From Ovis canadensis (Eukaryota; Chordata; Mammalia; Artiodactyla; Bovidae): DNA of 64,000 bases. Position 1 is the first letter of the stretch. Each line of letters starts with the position of its first letter. The translations under genes and the position numbers were made by a program. Under the pieces are notes generated by a model. That model worked only from the letters and a program-made list of their open reading frames with translations, was not told where the DNA came from and did not search any database. Below, one piece after another: positions 37,401 through 48,330 of the stretch. Where the stretch lies: positions 42,758,501 through 42,822,500 of the forward strand of contig NC_091255.1 of the NCBI RefSeq assembly GCF_042477335.2, written 5' to 3'.

Positions 37401-40400
37401 CGTTTTCTTCAGGTTGGACGAGGCCTTGTCCCAGTACTTCGGGGCAGCTGCAGAGGTGGCCCCACAGGAAGCCCTGCCGGCTGTGTCCGAGCCCATCAGG
37501 AAGTGTCCGCAGTGCGGCCGGGACATGGTTCTCAAGACCAGGAAGAGTGGCGGGTCGGTGTCTGGCTATGCCTCACCCCCACCCCCGCCCGGGAGCCAGT
37601 ACTGCCATGTAGGCCCATCCTTTGGTTCTGTGTCCTGTTTAAAAGCAGGCCTGCTTCACCAGTTCCCAGACCTGGTGCTGGTGCTGAAATGGTGGCCTCA
37701 GAGGTGTGAGGCCTCGTGGGAGTTGAGGGCTGGTGGAGGCAGGGCTTGTCCCCTGGGGATGGACAATGCTCCATGTGTGGACGGTGGCACAGGCCTCCTG
37801 ATCAGTGACCTACTGAGCCCGTCTGCTCCTCACAGAGCTGCAGGAGGGTGAGGCCTGCATTCTTTGAGGCGCGTCCAGCTCGGGGCTCGGAGGGCACCCT
37901 GAGCAGCCAGGCCCCACTTCAGTCTGGGCGCTGGTGGCGGCTTGGTGGTTTCTCATCAGGAGACAGCATCAGCAGTGATTGAGGGGGTTTCAGGGACACA
38001 AGTACAGGCTGGGCCTCCCATCACTTGGTGTCACGGACCATGTCTCCAGAAGCTTGAGTATCACCTGTGATCAGACAGAAGTGTCTCCACCGATGGCACC
38101 GTCCCAGGGTCGGGGACGCCCATCTGACCCGGCCTTGCTCCCCAGGTTTTACCTCAGTTGCACGGGCTTCCCTGAGTGTCGGTCGGCTGTCTGGTTCCCA
38201 GACAGTGTGCTGGAGGCCAGCAGGGATGCGAGCGTGTGCCCAGTGTGTCAGCCACGCCCCGTTTACAGGTGAGATGGATGCCCAGGACTGGTCCTTGGAC
38301 CTTTGGTCACGTGTCAGAAATCACAAGGATCTCAGAGAACTTATGTTTATGAAGATTTACCACATTTTCAAAGTGAAAGCAGGTTTTAAAATATTTGTTA
38401 ATTTGTGACAATTGCATACTAACAGGTCTTAAGGATAAAATTTATTTATTTTCAAAGCAAAAAAATGAGAACAGGTTGTGTTGCGATGTTGCCAGAGTAA
38501 CATCTGGCTTAACAGTAGAACAGAGCCCGAGTGTTGCTGGGCGCCATTGCCAAGCCATACACCAAGAGGCCCTGGACCTTGCTGCACTGGGGCCCGAGGA
38601 CGGGCACTTTTCAGAGGCACCTTGGTGTGGGAGGTTGACTGGGTCCTAGGGCTCACCCCCCGCCAGCCCCCTCCTTCCTCTTGTGACGACTGGAGGGCCA
38701 GGTGGCTGTGCCTTATGTGGCTTCCCTGGGGTGGGGGTGTGGGACAGCCCCCTGTGGACCCAGGGGAAGACTCTTAACCCAAGGATTGAGTGCCTTGTCA
38801 TCTTCTGTCCTCACAGATTGAAGTTCAAGTTTAAACGAGGCAGCCTGCCCCCAACCATGCCCCTGGAATTTGTCGGCTGCATCGGCGGGTGTGACGAGAC
38901 CCTGAGGGAGATCCTGGCCCTCAGATTCTCACAGGGCGCCCCCCGAGTCGGCCAGCCCGCCAGCCAGACCTCCAGCTACCTGCAGGCTAGCCAGTCCCTG
39001 AACAGAATGGACAGTGGCCAGCAGGGCCAGCCCCGGCCCCCTGTCACCAGGCCCTCGAAGGCTTTGACCAGGACGCTGCCCCCACCCGCCGTTGAGAGCG
39101 AGAGCAACTCGGTGACCTGCAACTGTGGCCGGGAGGCCCTGCTGCTCACCGTCCGGAAGGAGGGGCCCAACCAAGGCCGCCAGTTCTACAAGTGCAGCGG
39201 CGGGGGCTGCAGCTTCTTTCTGTGGGCTGACAGCGGCCACCCGGGAGCCGGGCCTCCCTCCTCAGCGTCCAGACCTCCAGGCGGCCCCCTGGGACGCCCA
39301 CCGGGCTCCGGGACTCTCCTGGGCGGGTCCAGCAGGTCCGGCAGCGCTGGCAGCGCTGGCACGTCCTGCCTGTGTGGCCAGCCGGCTGTCACACGCACCG
39401 TGCAGAAGGAGGGGCCCAACCAGGGCCGCCAGTTCCACACATGTGCCCAGCCCCGTGAGCAGCAGTGCGGCTTCTTCCAGTGGGTGGATGAGAACGTGGC
39501 CCCAGGTGAGGGGGTGGGGCTGCCCTCCCTACCAGGACTTCACACCCGCGAGGTCACGGGCAGCCTGCTCTGCCCAGGCAGATGCCCCGGCACTGAACAG
39601 CACTCCATGCACAGCTGCTCTTGTCTCCGTCGGGTGGTGGTTGTGCTCGTGCCTCCCAGACAGGGACCATGAGGCCCACACTGGCCACGTGGCCTGTTGG
39701 GATCCCCACAGCCGGGCCTGACCTGGGAGCCCTTCCTACCTTTGTGAAGCTGGCAGGGTCTGTGTCGGGGCCTGGTGTAGTAAGACAGAAGCCCTCCCTG
39801 ACGTTTGGAACCTGCCCCAGGTTATGCAGTTTGGGTCGGCCCCCTGCAGATGGGTGTGGGGAGAACCACTGCCTGGACGGAGGGTCAAGGTAGATACGGT
39901 ACCTGAAGGTACCTGGCCATCCTGGGACACAGCAGATACCTGGTCGTGTGTCTGAGAGACCAAATGGCCTTGTGGTGAGCCCGGTTGTATGTCCTTGAAC
40001 CACTGGGTGTGGTTTCTCGGCCTGTTTCCTCAGTAAGATAGGCTCCTTCTCTGTTTCCCTTGTTCCTGTTAACCTACAGCTGTGATCCTGACACATACGT
40101 GGCAGGTCTGCACACACAGGAAGAGCCCAGAGCCTGGGTGCAGGCCAGGGGTTGGAGACACCACTGTTCCAAGGGACCCACGTCTGCCTTGTAGGCAGCA
40201 GTCTGTAGGAGGCATCAGGGCTGGACCACCTCCCGCACGGCGGGCGTCAGGGTCTCCTGTTGGGAGGAGGTGGTATCTTTGGTCCTGGGTGACGGGGAGG
40301 TCCATGCTGTGAGGCTCCTGAGGGACAGGGAGGGTCCAGAGCTTGGGCTTCTCGCATGGCAGGTGGGAGCAAGTGTTGGTTACAGCCGGCTTGTCTTTGT

Positions 40401-40724
40401 TGCATCCACACGCGATGAGGCGGCTTTCCTAATAGGTCCCCGTCTCTGCACATGAGGTGACATGGGCCCCTAACCAAGACCATGGTGGCAAGGCTCTTGG
40501 AGGGCATTCCTGTCTGCACTCAGCAACCTCCCATTCTTCCCACAGGGACCTTCGGAGGCCCCCTCTGGCCAGGAAGCAAGGGAGGAACCCAGGGGCTGGA
40601 GGCCAGAAGCAAAAGGGCTCGGGCCAACTCCTCAGACACGGGGTCTGCAGCCAAGAAACCCCGGAAGTGCAGCCTTTGCCACCAGCCTGGACATACCCGT
40701 CCCTTCTGTCCTCAGAACAGATGA
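21973..40724 (+). CDS. TOP3A: DNA topoisomerase III alpha (19 exons)
   Basis: This type IA topoisomerase works in the BLM-TOP3A-RMI dissolvasome in the nucleus and decatenates mitochondrial DNA. Exons: 21973-22152, 27909-27968, 29022-29095, 29851-29926, 30627-30735, 31244-31387, 31489-31659, 31816-31916, 32320-32394, 33449-33531, 34051-34258, 35104-35289, 35368-35497, 36457-36570, 36653-36818, 37413-37553, 38146-38268, 38817-39505, 40546-40724. They total 3009 nt, 1002 aa plus stop. The Toprim acidic triad is D148/D150/E152 (WTDCDREGE). The catalytic tyrosine is Y362 ([11 protein letters not shown]). A C4 zinc finger uses C657, C660, C678 and C684. Two GRF-type zinc fingers lie at about 815-852 and 898-940, and a CCHC knuckle at 985-998 ([14 protein letters not shown]). 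The basic N-terminus before Met26 is a likely mitochondrial presequence. Confidence 0.98.
22048..22050 (+). promoter_or_regulatory. TOP3A: Second in-frame TOP3A start codon (Met26)
   Basis: This ATG sits in a strong context (G at -3, G at +4; gctgccATGG). The first ATG at 21973 has G at -3 but A at +4. The 25 residues between them are rich in Arg, Ala and Leu and have no acidic residue, as in a mitochondrial presequence. It is established for TOP3A that the long form is mitochondrial and the short form nuclear; leaky scanning between these two codons would yield both here. Confidence 0.75.
23335..23958 (-). mobile_element. L1 fragment, left part (minus orientation)
   Basis: The reverse complement follows the L1 3' UTR and ORF2 3' end. 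Recognisable plus-strand pieces are ttttgtttatcgtttcatca, tgctgggtcataa and ggaactgccaaactattttc. It is continued by the segment at 25262-25735, so the two are one element split by the SINE and BovB insertions. Confidence 0.85.
23959..24160 (-). mobile_element. Bov-tA type SINE
   Basis: The reverse complement matches the ruminant tRNA-derived Bov-tA consensus. Segments recognisable are caagaatactggagtagg, cccagggattgaactcc and ccaggtgggaatccc-like sequence. TTATCAC is present on both flanks (23952-23958 and 24162-24168), a likely target-site duplication. It interrupts an older L1. Confidence 0.88.
24174..25256 (-). mobile_element. BovB (RTE-type) LINE, 5'-truncated and decayed
   Basis: The minus strand reads as the 3' part of BovB. 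The frame at 25264-24965 holds reverse-transcriptase sequence ([22 protein letters not shown]), and the frame at 24431-24183 the C-terminal end ([34 protein letters not shown]). The frame is broken in several places between them, so it is not a gene. The element's 3' tail is at the left edge. The 8-base ATCACCAT occurs at both borders (24164-24171 and 25257-25264), a likely target-site duplication. BovB of this type indicates a ruminant. Confidence 0.93.
25262..25735 (-). mobile_element. L1 fragment, right part (minus orientation)
   Basis: Sequence resumes at actagtgggtgtgaaatatc and runs through gagcatcttttcatatgc, ttttgatgaagtctag and ccattttgggttaattttt, in the order expected of L1 ORF2 read backwards. 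Confidence 0.85.
27005..27126 (+). mobile_element. Bov-tA/BovA SINE fragment
   Basis: Contains ggaaatggcaacccactcca, gacagaggagcctggtggg and gactgaagcgacttagcagc, the 3' half of the bovid SINE, in TOP3A intron 1. Confidence 0.9.
28480..28705 (-). mobile_element. L1 3' UTR fragment (minus orientation)
   Basis: Contains acccagagtcccaagttgac, agtattctcactgcc and gcccattcatcctcc, matching old L1 3' UTR read backwards; in TOP3A intron 2. Confidence 0.65.
28715..28985 (+). mobile_element. L1 3' end (plus orientation)
   Basis: Contains tggataaccaacaaagacct, tcacctgaactgtcacaaca and ccccaattcaaaataaaaag, an L1 terminus ending just before TOP3A exon 3. Confidence 0.75.
29540..29616 (-). mobile_element. 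tRNA-derived SINE fragment
   Basis: The plus strand reads gcagggattgaaccaggg and ccaagtcctagccactggac, then ends aactcgggaac: the reverse complement of a CHR-type SINE. It lies in TOP3A intron 3. Confidence 0.72.
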
Positions 40725-43700
40725 GGCAGCATCAGGCTGAGGGGGCCACCTGACCTTCTTTCCCGCCCTTATGTCTTAGGAAGCAAGTTGTTTCTCAGGG
40801 GCTACCAGCGGCTCTTGGGGTTTGGCCTGTGTGTTGAATCCAGGCCCAGATCTCTCTGCTGGACAGTGGCCCTGTGTGCGGGACCCAGGAACAGCCATGT
40901 CTACGGCTGAGAAGCCACAGAGGCTGCCTTCTGTGACTCACAGGGGCTGTGCTGTCAGCGCCTTGGTGGAGATTGGCCCTGTCTGCAAGGGGCTTCCATC
41001 CACAGATGGCCTGAGAAAGGGTGGGATGCCAGGGAGAGACTCCTGTTTGGAGGTTGTGTCTGCGGAAGGATTTTGCCTCTTTATTAAGAAGCTGCAGCCA
41101 GGACACCCCACAGCTCAGGTGCCTCAGTAAAGAATCCAGCCCCTTGACCCTGGCAGGTGATGGTGTAGTGTCTGGGGAAGTTTGGCAGGACACTGGGCAG
41201 TGTTGACCTCCCTGGCCTCCCCTAGCTCCACCACTGTCCTTTGGGGCAGAGAAGAACTGGTGCACATGCTGCTGTTCCGGCCTCCCAAGAACCATGGAGC
41301 TGAGCGGGAGTCGGTGGACTTTGCTCTGCAGCTCAGATGATAAGCAGGAGTAAGCTGAGCATGACTGAGTTGTATGGCTGGTGAAGCAGCAACCTGTTCT
41401 GGGACTCCTGGCCCCAAACACTTCCTTCAGAGCAGCCCTCGCACTGGGACTGGACAGCGGGCTGTGCAGAATTGCTCCTGGAGCGTCTGGTTGCTGGGTG
41501 TTGGTCTTAGCCCAATGGCCCAGCCCACTCTGTCCCTTTGGTTTTCACCTGGGCTGACCATCTCACATGAAGAGCCGTGGCCCCCTCTGCTTCCCTCTCG
41601 GCGCCTTGTCTCCTGTGGTGGCCCTCATGGTCATGCATCGGTGCCTTGGGTGTTTTTCTGACTCAGCTAGTCTGCCGTGTTCACTCGTCATCAGTTGATG
41701 GACATGGGGGTGTTTCCACCATCTGGCTGTTGGGAGCATTATAGCTGTGAACTTCCGTGTGCAAGTTATTTGAACACCTGTATTTTTTGGGATCCACACC
41801 TAAGAGTGGGGTTGCTGGGTCATTTACTTCTATGCACTAAGCTCTCCACAGCAGCTGCACCATTTTACCTTCTCACCAGAGTTCCCCTTTCTCCACGTCC
41901 TTGCTATCGTGCCCTTGCTCATATTGCCATCCTCGTGGGCCTGAAGTGGTATCTCGTGGCTTTGACTTGCATATTCCCAGTGACCACTGACGTTGGGCGT
42001 GCTTTCACCACTCACGTGGCCTTTCATGTTTCTTTGGAGAAATGAAAGGTCTTTTCAAGACCTTTGCCTGTTTTTCAGTGGGGTTGTTTGTGCTTTTGCT
42101 GTGGCTGCAGTCTCTCCATGGGGAGCCCCTGTGCCCACCAGGACCAGAAATCCTGGGTGGGACTGGGGGTCCTGGGCTGGGCCTTCACAGGGTGGTTGGG
42201 TTCTGGGCGCAGGGTTGCTGTCAGCCCAGGTGGTGAGACCATCACACACAGATGGGCAGACACTGTGAGGGAGCTTTACACACAGGCCTCCCAGGACGCT
42301 GGGCAGAGGCCCCGCTACCCTCAGGGTGCATTGGCCACCTTCCCCCCCAGACCTGTGTCTCGGGTTCCCGAGCTGCGTCTGTGTTCAGCTCACAGGTGGG
42401 AGGGGCCTGCTCCGCAGGGCAGGGGTGCACCATCCTGTCTCCACCAGTATTCATGCTGCGCAGGGGTGCAGGGTTGGCCTGGAAAGTTCCCTGAGGTCAT
42501 ACAGGCAGGCGAGCCTGAGGCCCACTAGCTGAACTGCTGGCTCAGGAAGTGGGTGGCTTTGCTGAGAACACTCGGAGCAGCGTCCAGGCCCCGTGGTAGC
42601 CTTGGGAGCACTGGGCTGGTGACACCAGCTTTGGTGTCTGTCCTCAGTGAACTGAGTGCCACCAAACGGTCATGTTACTTGGGTTTTTAACTTTTTAATT
42701 TTTTTAAATTTGGACAGTATTTAAAAGACTATCCTGATTATAAAAGAATACACTTAAAAATGGAAATGTGTCAGATGTATGTGACTTAAACCAGGCTGAA
42801 GGCTGCTCATCCTGGAGGGGACCAGGCTAGGGGCAGCAGTGGTCCTGGATTAGAGGCGAGGGCTTCCCTCTCCCATCCGGCTCCAGCCTGGCCTGTCAGG
42901 GCCCTTGGACCTTGACTACAACCCCGTCTGGAGGCTTGGTGAGATCCCCAGGGACCTGAGTGTGGATGTGCCTAGCAGGCCACAGTCCAGCCTCAGCGAG
43001 AGAGTGCCCATGCAGACTTCCATCAGGGCTTTTTCTGTTTAGTAATTGCTCAGCCTGAAACCCCTGGCTGGGTCGGCTCTGGATGTGATGCACTGTCCTG
43101 AGGGGTTGCTCGCAAGTTAATCCATGAAAGGACTTATCTTGTCTGGACAGACTTTGCGGAGGCCCCCAACTTTGACAGACACTGGACTGTCTGTCTCGGT
43201 CACTGGTTTGAGGGCGCTTTGCTCTGTGCCAGCACTGGGTTAACACCCCACCTTGACCTGTGAAGTAGGTATTCTGGAACCCTCATCTTACAGGGAGGAG
43301 GCCAAGGCCACCCCACCCCCAGCCTGTTCTGTTGCTACCATCATAGTTGCTCACCGCCGAAGGCACTCAGGCCAAGCGGCTCCTGAACCATGTGACCTAA
43401 CAGCACTTGGGGAAACCAGTCTCCTGCCCTCTGCCTCTCCAGAGCCACTGAGCCCATGGGAACACCTGGGAGGCAGGCCCCTCCTGATCCGCAGAGGCCA
43501 CTGGCCCTGCAACCAGAGTGCCCAAGAGCACCTCCAGCCTTGTCCCCACGTCCCAGCTGGGAGGGGGTTGCCTCAGGACACATGGGACAAGGAGGGGCCT
43601 GGCACAGCTGTGGGGGCCTCACCCCAAGCCCATGTGGCCCCAAGCCCTCCCTGGCTCGTCTGCCACATGGGGTTACGTGGGAGCCACAGCTCCCACAGGG

Positions 43701-44004
43701 ACACCTAGACACGCCTGCGTCCCCGTCTGTACAAAGCAGGGAGCCTGCCCTCCACTTGAGGATGTCTCTCTGCATGTGGACCACTGCTGGCCGAAGGGGC
43801 CCCGGGAGCCCCGCCCATCCACGAGATTACAGGGCTCCAGGGGTCAGGCTTTTTGGAAGAAAGAAAACCCTGACCAGCTGGTGCCTGTTACTAAAGCTAG
43901 ATGCCACTCCAGGTCAGTCTCCTGGTTCCAGGTTGAGCCCAAGCCCCTCTGGCCAAGCTCACAGAGCCTCAAATGGCTGCATGGAAGAGCCCAACACGCG
44001 TCTC
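40725..44004. other. TOP3A 3' UTR and TOP3A-MIEF2 intergenic stretch
   Basis: There is no coding exon here. It begins with TOP3A 3' UTR, but I see no clear AATAAA on the plus strand, so its end is unplaced; an AGTAAA variant lies near 41126. An L1 fragment occupies about 41640-42105, an AT-rich patch about 42680-42780, and a MIR-like fragment about 43215-43300. I recognise nothing else. Confidence 0.6.
41640..42105 (-). mobile_element. L1 fragment (minus orientation)
   Basis: Contains cagttgatggacatgggggt, agtggggttgctgggtcat, cagctgcaccattttacct and cctttgcctgtttttcagtg, L1 ORF2 end read backwards, between TOP3A and MIEF2. Confidence 0.8.
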
Positions 44005-44640
44005 ATGGACTTTTTTGTTTTTTATTCTCATTCACAGTCCTTGTGGCATAGCTTTACTTTAGCAGGAAGGATACCAGAGAGGAGAGATGCCTGGGAGGGG
44101 AGGCAGACAACACCCCCCTGGCCCAAGCCCCCACCGGCTCCAGGGAGAGCACAGGGTCAGCTAGGACAGCTGGTGTTGGCACAGTGGGGGCCGGGCTGGC
44201 AGCAGCCAGGGGCACCCTAGGCTCTGGGCCAGGCGAGCAGCATAGACAGCCTTGGCTCCCCCAGTGAGGACAGAGCCCGCCCAGGGCCTCCAAGGCTAGA
44301 GCGGAAGGGCCTTCCCCCAGGTTAGCCCCGGCTAGTCCAGGCTAGAGAGCAAACCAGGCACATAGCACAGAAAACAGGCCTGAGGGTCAGCCAAAAGCTA
44401 CGTTCTGAGGATCCCAGGTGACTCCAGCCCCGGGGGGTTACCAAACAGAGTGTCCACGGCCAAGCACCAGCAGCCTGGAGATCCCTGCACCCAAAGGAAG
44501 CATGACACCCTTGGGACAGGAAATGACAGTGGCCTCATCCCTGCCTGGGACTCATGGCAGCTCCTGCAAGCCGAAGGCGGCCCACACCCCCTCGTTCCAG
44601 CTAAAAGCAGTGGTGTCTGTTGCCCAGCTGCATCCGCCCT
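44005..44640 (-). other. MIEF2: MIEF2 3' UTR with poly(A) signal
   Basis: Sequence after the TAG stop. The minus-strand AATAAA at 44026-44021 (tttatt on plus) gives a UTR of about 620-640 bases. Confidence 0.7.
44021..44026 (-). terminator. Candidate MIEF2 poly(A) signal AATAAA
   Basis: A canonical hexamer on the minus strand, the first after the MIEF2 stop codon. Confidence 0.65.
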
Positions 44641-46564
44641 CTAGAGCAGCCCCTCGGGGGCCTGTAGGCCACGGTACAGTGCAAAGCCCAAGTCGTCAAT
44701 CTCTTCCTCCCGCAGGCCATCCAGGAGGTTCACTCCGCGGTTGAAGTGGCTGGGCAGGCTGGCCTGCTCCAGGCTGCTGAGAAGCAGCTCCAGAGCCTGC
44801 AGGAAGTGCTCCCCCAGGGCCTCCTCGGCCCAGTCAGCCTCCTGCTCACCCAGGTGCAGAACCACCTGAGCCAGGCGGTCCCGGCCCAGCCGCCACAGAG
44901 CTGAGTGACTGCGGCAGACAGCGCAGAGCAGCAGCAGCAGCCGCCGGCGGGTCCCAGCGTCCTGCTCATCCAGGGCCCGCAGCCGGGCAGCCTCAGCCGG
45001 GTACCAGTCCTGCAGCCAAAGGTTCCCAGCTAACCCCTCCAAGGGCCAGGCCAGCAAAAGGTCTCCATCCTGGGCTCCAGCCACGGCCAGCAGCACGGCC
45101 ATGGTGAGCTCCAGGCACTCGTGCTGCACCTCCAGCAGCAGCTCATCTGAGGCCACGCGTGGCCGGATCAAACACCCGAGGAGGCTGCCGATGGCTGGCC
45201 AGTTGACGGAGGCGATCAGGGCCTTCCGGAGCAGCTCCAGCAGGACCCGGGAGGAGAGGTAGCCGCCCACCAGGAAGCGGTCCCAGGGGCTGCTCCCGCG
45301 GGGGCGGAACTCCAGCTGAGTCCTACGCACAGCCCAGCAGCGAGGGTCTTGGGCTACAGTGTCCAAGCCGGCCACCAGGCTCCACAGGCCTGGCTCCAGT
45401 GCCAGGGGCACCAGGAGCCGCACAGGGTCGGCAGTCCCCGCCTGCAGCCCCTCATAGAGTGGTCCGCCGGGCACAAGTGCCCCAAAGGGCAGGTCTGGGA
45501 ACTTGTTCCGCAGATAGGCCTGTAGTTCCAGGGCAATGTCACCCGCCAGCTGCTTGGCCAGAGACACGTGAGCCCCTGGCACAGTCACGTGGTCCCGCTC
45601 AAAAGCCAGCAGTTTCTCCTGGAACGTCAGACACAGAGGTGGTGCCGGCGAGCTAAGCTGAGGCGACGTCTGGGGCCCTGCGTCAGCAGACCCTTCTGAA
45701 GAAGGAAGGAACCGGGGGCCAGTCAGAGGGGTTGTAATGGGACCTGAGATGGCACTGAGCTCAGTGACGAATTCTCACCGTCGGAGACCCCTCCCAACAC
45801 CCTGAGGCTGAAACCCAAGGTCTCAGTTCCCCAGGTGAGGGCCCTGCCATCACAATGCTGCCACCTCGCTCTGGTGCCAGCCTCCATGGTCTCACGTCTT
45901 GGGGGCTGGAGCCTTGGCACCACGCAGGGGGGGAGAAGGCGCCCAACACCACAAGGGAGCCCGCAGGGAGCAGGGGCCTGAGCAGGCCACACGGTCACCA
46001 GGGCAGGGCCTGGGCTACATCTCCCGAAGGTAACCGCCGAAGTGGGACCCACCCAGGTCAGAGTGGAAGGGGTGCCGCTCACCTGGGGCAGAGAGTGAGG
46101 GGGCTGGAGGTGGCACTGGCTGGCTGAGCGCAGCGGGCGGAGGCCGGGGCTGGAGGCGTGGCGTGGCCTTGAGCAGGCTCAGGTCCTGCCAGCTGTCCTC
46201 CAGGCATGGGGCGTCCCCCTTGGCATCGTCCTCATCCCGGGGGCTGGTGGCCCTGTCAATGAGCTGCAGGCAGAGGGACACAGGTGAGGGCATCTGAGGC
46301 CTGGGCGGCCACGGCAGAGCCAACCAGGCGGAGGGGCGGGGGCAGGTGCAGTCTCAGGCAGTCCCACCTCCCCAGCCCTGCTGTGGAGTCCATGTCAGTG
46401 GGCCAGGCCAGCCTTACCCGCTTCACGGCCAGGGTGGCAATGCCCAGCACCGCAGCTCCGCCCACTCCCAGCACCAGGCGGGCATTGGCCAGGAGGAAGT
46501 CTACAGCGCCTCCCAGCACCTCGCCGTCACGCCGCTTGCTCCTATTCTGGGAGAACTCCGCCAT
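44641..46564 (-). CDS. MIEF2: Mitochondrial dynamics protein MID49 (3 coding exons)
   Basis: MID49 is an outer-membrane receptor that recruits DRP1 (DNM1L) to mitochondria and controls fission. The model is complement(44641-45695, 46083-46263, 46418-46564): 1383 nt, 460 aa plus stop. The start is the ATG at 46564 (MAEFSQNRSKRR). A hydrophobic segment at about residues 23-47 (FLLANARLVLGVGGAAVLG...) is the N-terminal membrane anchor expected of MID49/MID51. A variable linker follows, then the nucleotidyltransferase-like cytosolic domain, which starts around the motif LTFQEKLLAFERD in exon 3 and ends GLQAPEGLL. The linker appears about 6-7 residues longer than the human protein as I recall it (454 aa), around GDAPCLE. 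It diverges from FLII and converges with TOP3A. The alternative MIEF1 (MID51) is less likely given the sequence and the neighbours. Confidence 0.97.
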
Positions 46565-46575
46565 GGTCAGTCTGC

Positions 46576-48107
46576 CTGTAAGGGAGCCAGGGTGCAGGGG
46601 CCACTCAGTGAGGGGCCGGCCTGGCATCCAGCAGGTGCTCTATGGTCAGAGTTGGGGTCACAAGGGGGCTTCCAGAGAATTTCCGATGAGAAAGGGGCCA
46701 CCTGCAGGTTTTCTTGGGAGGAGACTGGGAGCTGGCCCAGAGACCTCCCCCAACCAAAACCTACAAACAACCCACCTGTATGACAAGGGGCTCACAGAGA
46801 AAGACCCTAAGACCCATGGCAGGTCAGAGAAGGGAGACAATCTCCCTGATCCCACCTTCCAGGCCCCCTAATGTCACTAAAGACCATGAGGTGGGTCTTA
46901 TCAGCACCATCCCCATTTACAAAGAAATAGGTTGCGGACCACACAATGAGTGGTGGGGACTCAGACCCACCCTATGACCAGGTCCCAGAAGCAGCCTTAT
47001 CCTGGTTCCTAACCAGGCCCTGCAGGAGAAAAACAAGGCCCAGAGAAGACCATGGCTTGGGGACCCAGGCAGCCTGCACTGGACAGCCTCAGGCCTTTGA
47101 GGGAACCTCAGTGAAATTCAGGGGGCCACAGTTACCCCCAAATCTCAGCAGGGCAGCCCCCAGAGGCAGGGCCACCAAGTCAGAGAACAGGACAAGTGAG
47201 ATGCCCCAGGATGCCCTGGGGGCAAGCGCTGGCTGTCAACAGGTATGTGTCAGACAAGGCTGAAGGCTCCACTGTGGGGACAGGGTGTAAGGGGGCTCTA
47301 AAGACCACAACAGGGCTGGTCCAGTGCCCTGGACAAGGGCCTCTAAGGCTCGGGACAACAGTGGGTGGGGAGGGGGTCTCAGCTGCTGAGAGCCCAGGCC
47401 ACAGCAGGTGAGCTGAGGGCCTGAGTGTGCCAGATACTCTTAGCTTGTCTGTAAGATGGAGCAGGTGCCACGAGAAACCATTAGACATGCAGAACCCAGA
47501 AGTACAGATGGCTGGGACCTCAGGCATCTTTGCCAGGCCCTGCAGGCTGAGCCCCAGCTCTCAGGCCCTGAGCACTGAGGGGGTGTGTGACCAAGGGACA
47601 AGCCCAAGGGACCAGTCAGATGGCCAGGCAGAACTGTCACCCTGAGGATGCCTGAACAGATGACGCTGAGCTCAGAGCCAACTCAGCCCCAATGACTTCT
47701 GGCTGCCCTGCTCCCAGAACCGGGTGCCGGAGCCCGGTTGCCAAGTGGGGCCTGCAGCCCCGCACCCATCCCCCTTTCCCAAGCTAAAAATAGGAAAGAC
47801 AGCGGAGGGGGTTGACCCAGCATGGCCCGGCGGCGGCTTCCTTCATCAGGACTGCCAACCGCCTCCAAACTGTAAAGCGCTCAAAGCCCCTGCCTGTCTG
47901 ACCTGGGGCCCGCAGACCCTAACCAGGGAAGGGGAGAGGGAAAGGCCACGCCTCCCCTAGCCTCCTCCAAGCCCCGGCCGCGAGGACACCGAGGCCCGGG
48001 GAACGCCAGGATGGGCCCAAGAAGCGACCAGAACTCGGCTCGAGCCGGTTCTCTCCCGGCCGGAACCGCGCGGCCGATAGAGGCCACGCCCCGTGCCCCG
48101 GCCGTAC
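46576..48107 (-). other. MIEF2: MIEF2 5' UTR intron
   Basis: This is the intron implied by the noncoding first exon. It contains a MIR-like fragment near 46885-46985 (ccatttacaaagaaatagg). Nothing else was recognised. Confidence 0.55.
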
Positions 48108-48330
48108 CTGCGTCGCGGCTTCGGCGCCCCAGCCAGGGGACTCAGGGGGCCGCTCGGGCCGCGCCCCGGGGCCGCCTGGGAATGGAACGTGCAAGACCCG
48201 GGAGTCGAACGCCAAGGCCTGGGGCGGGCACGGGCCCCAGGCTCGCAGACGGACAGGCCCCGACTCCAATCAGAGCGCTCAAGGCCAGTGCCCACGTGCC
48301 GCCCTGAGGCGGCCTCGGCCAATGGCGGCC
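48108..48330 (-). other. MIEF2: MIEF2 noncoding first exon (5' end approximate)
   Basis: On the minus strand a donor (gacgcag|GTACGG) ends an exon at 48108. A matching acceptor (cttacag|gcagac) begins an exon at 46575, eleven bases before the MIEF2 ATG. This implies a 5' UTR intron of 46576-48107. The upstream limit is a guess based on the surrounding CpG-rich promoter. Confidence 0.6.

Noticed and set aside
38683-39672. A 329-residue open frame
   Set aside because: Its core is TOP3A exon 18 (38817-39505); the ends are intron read-through, shown by AG and GT borders and by phase with the neighbouring exons.
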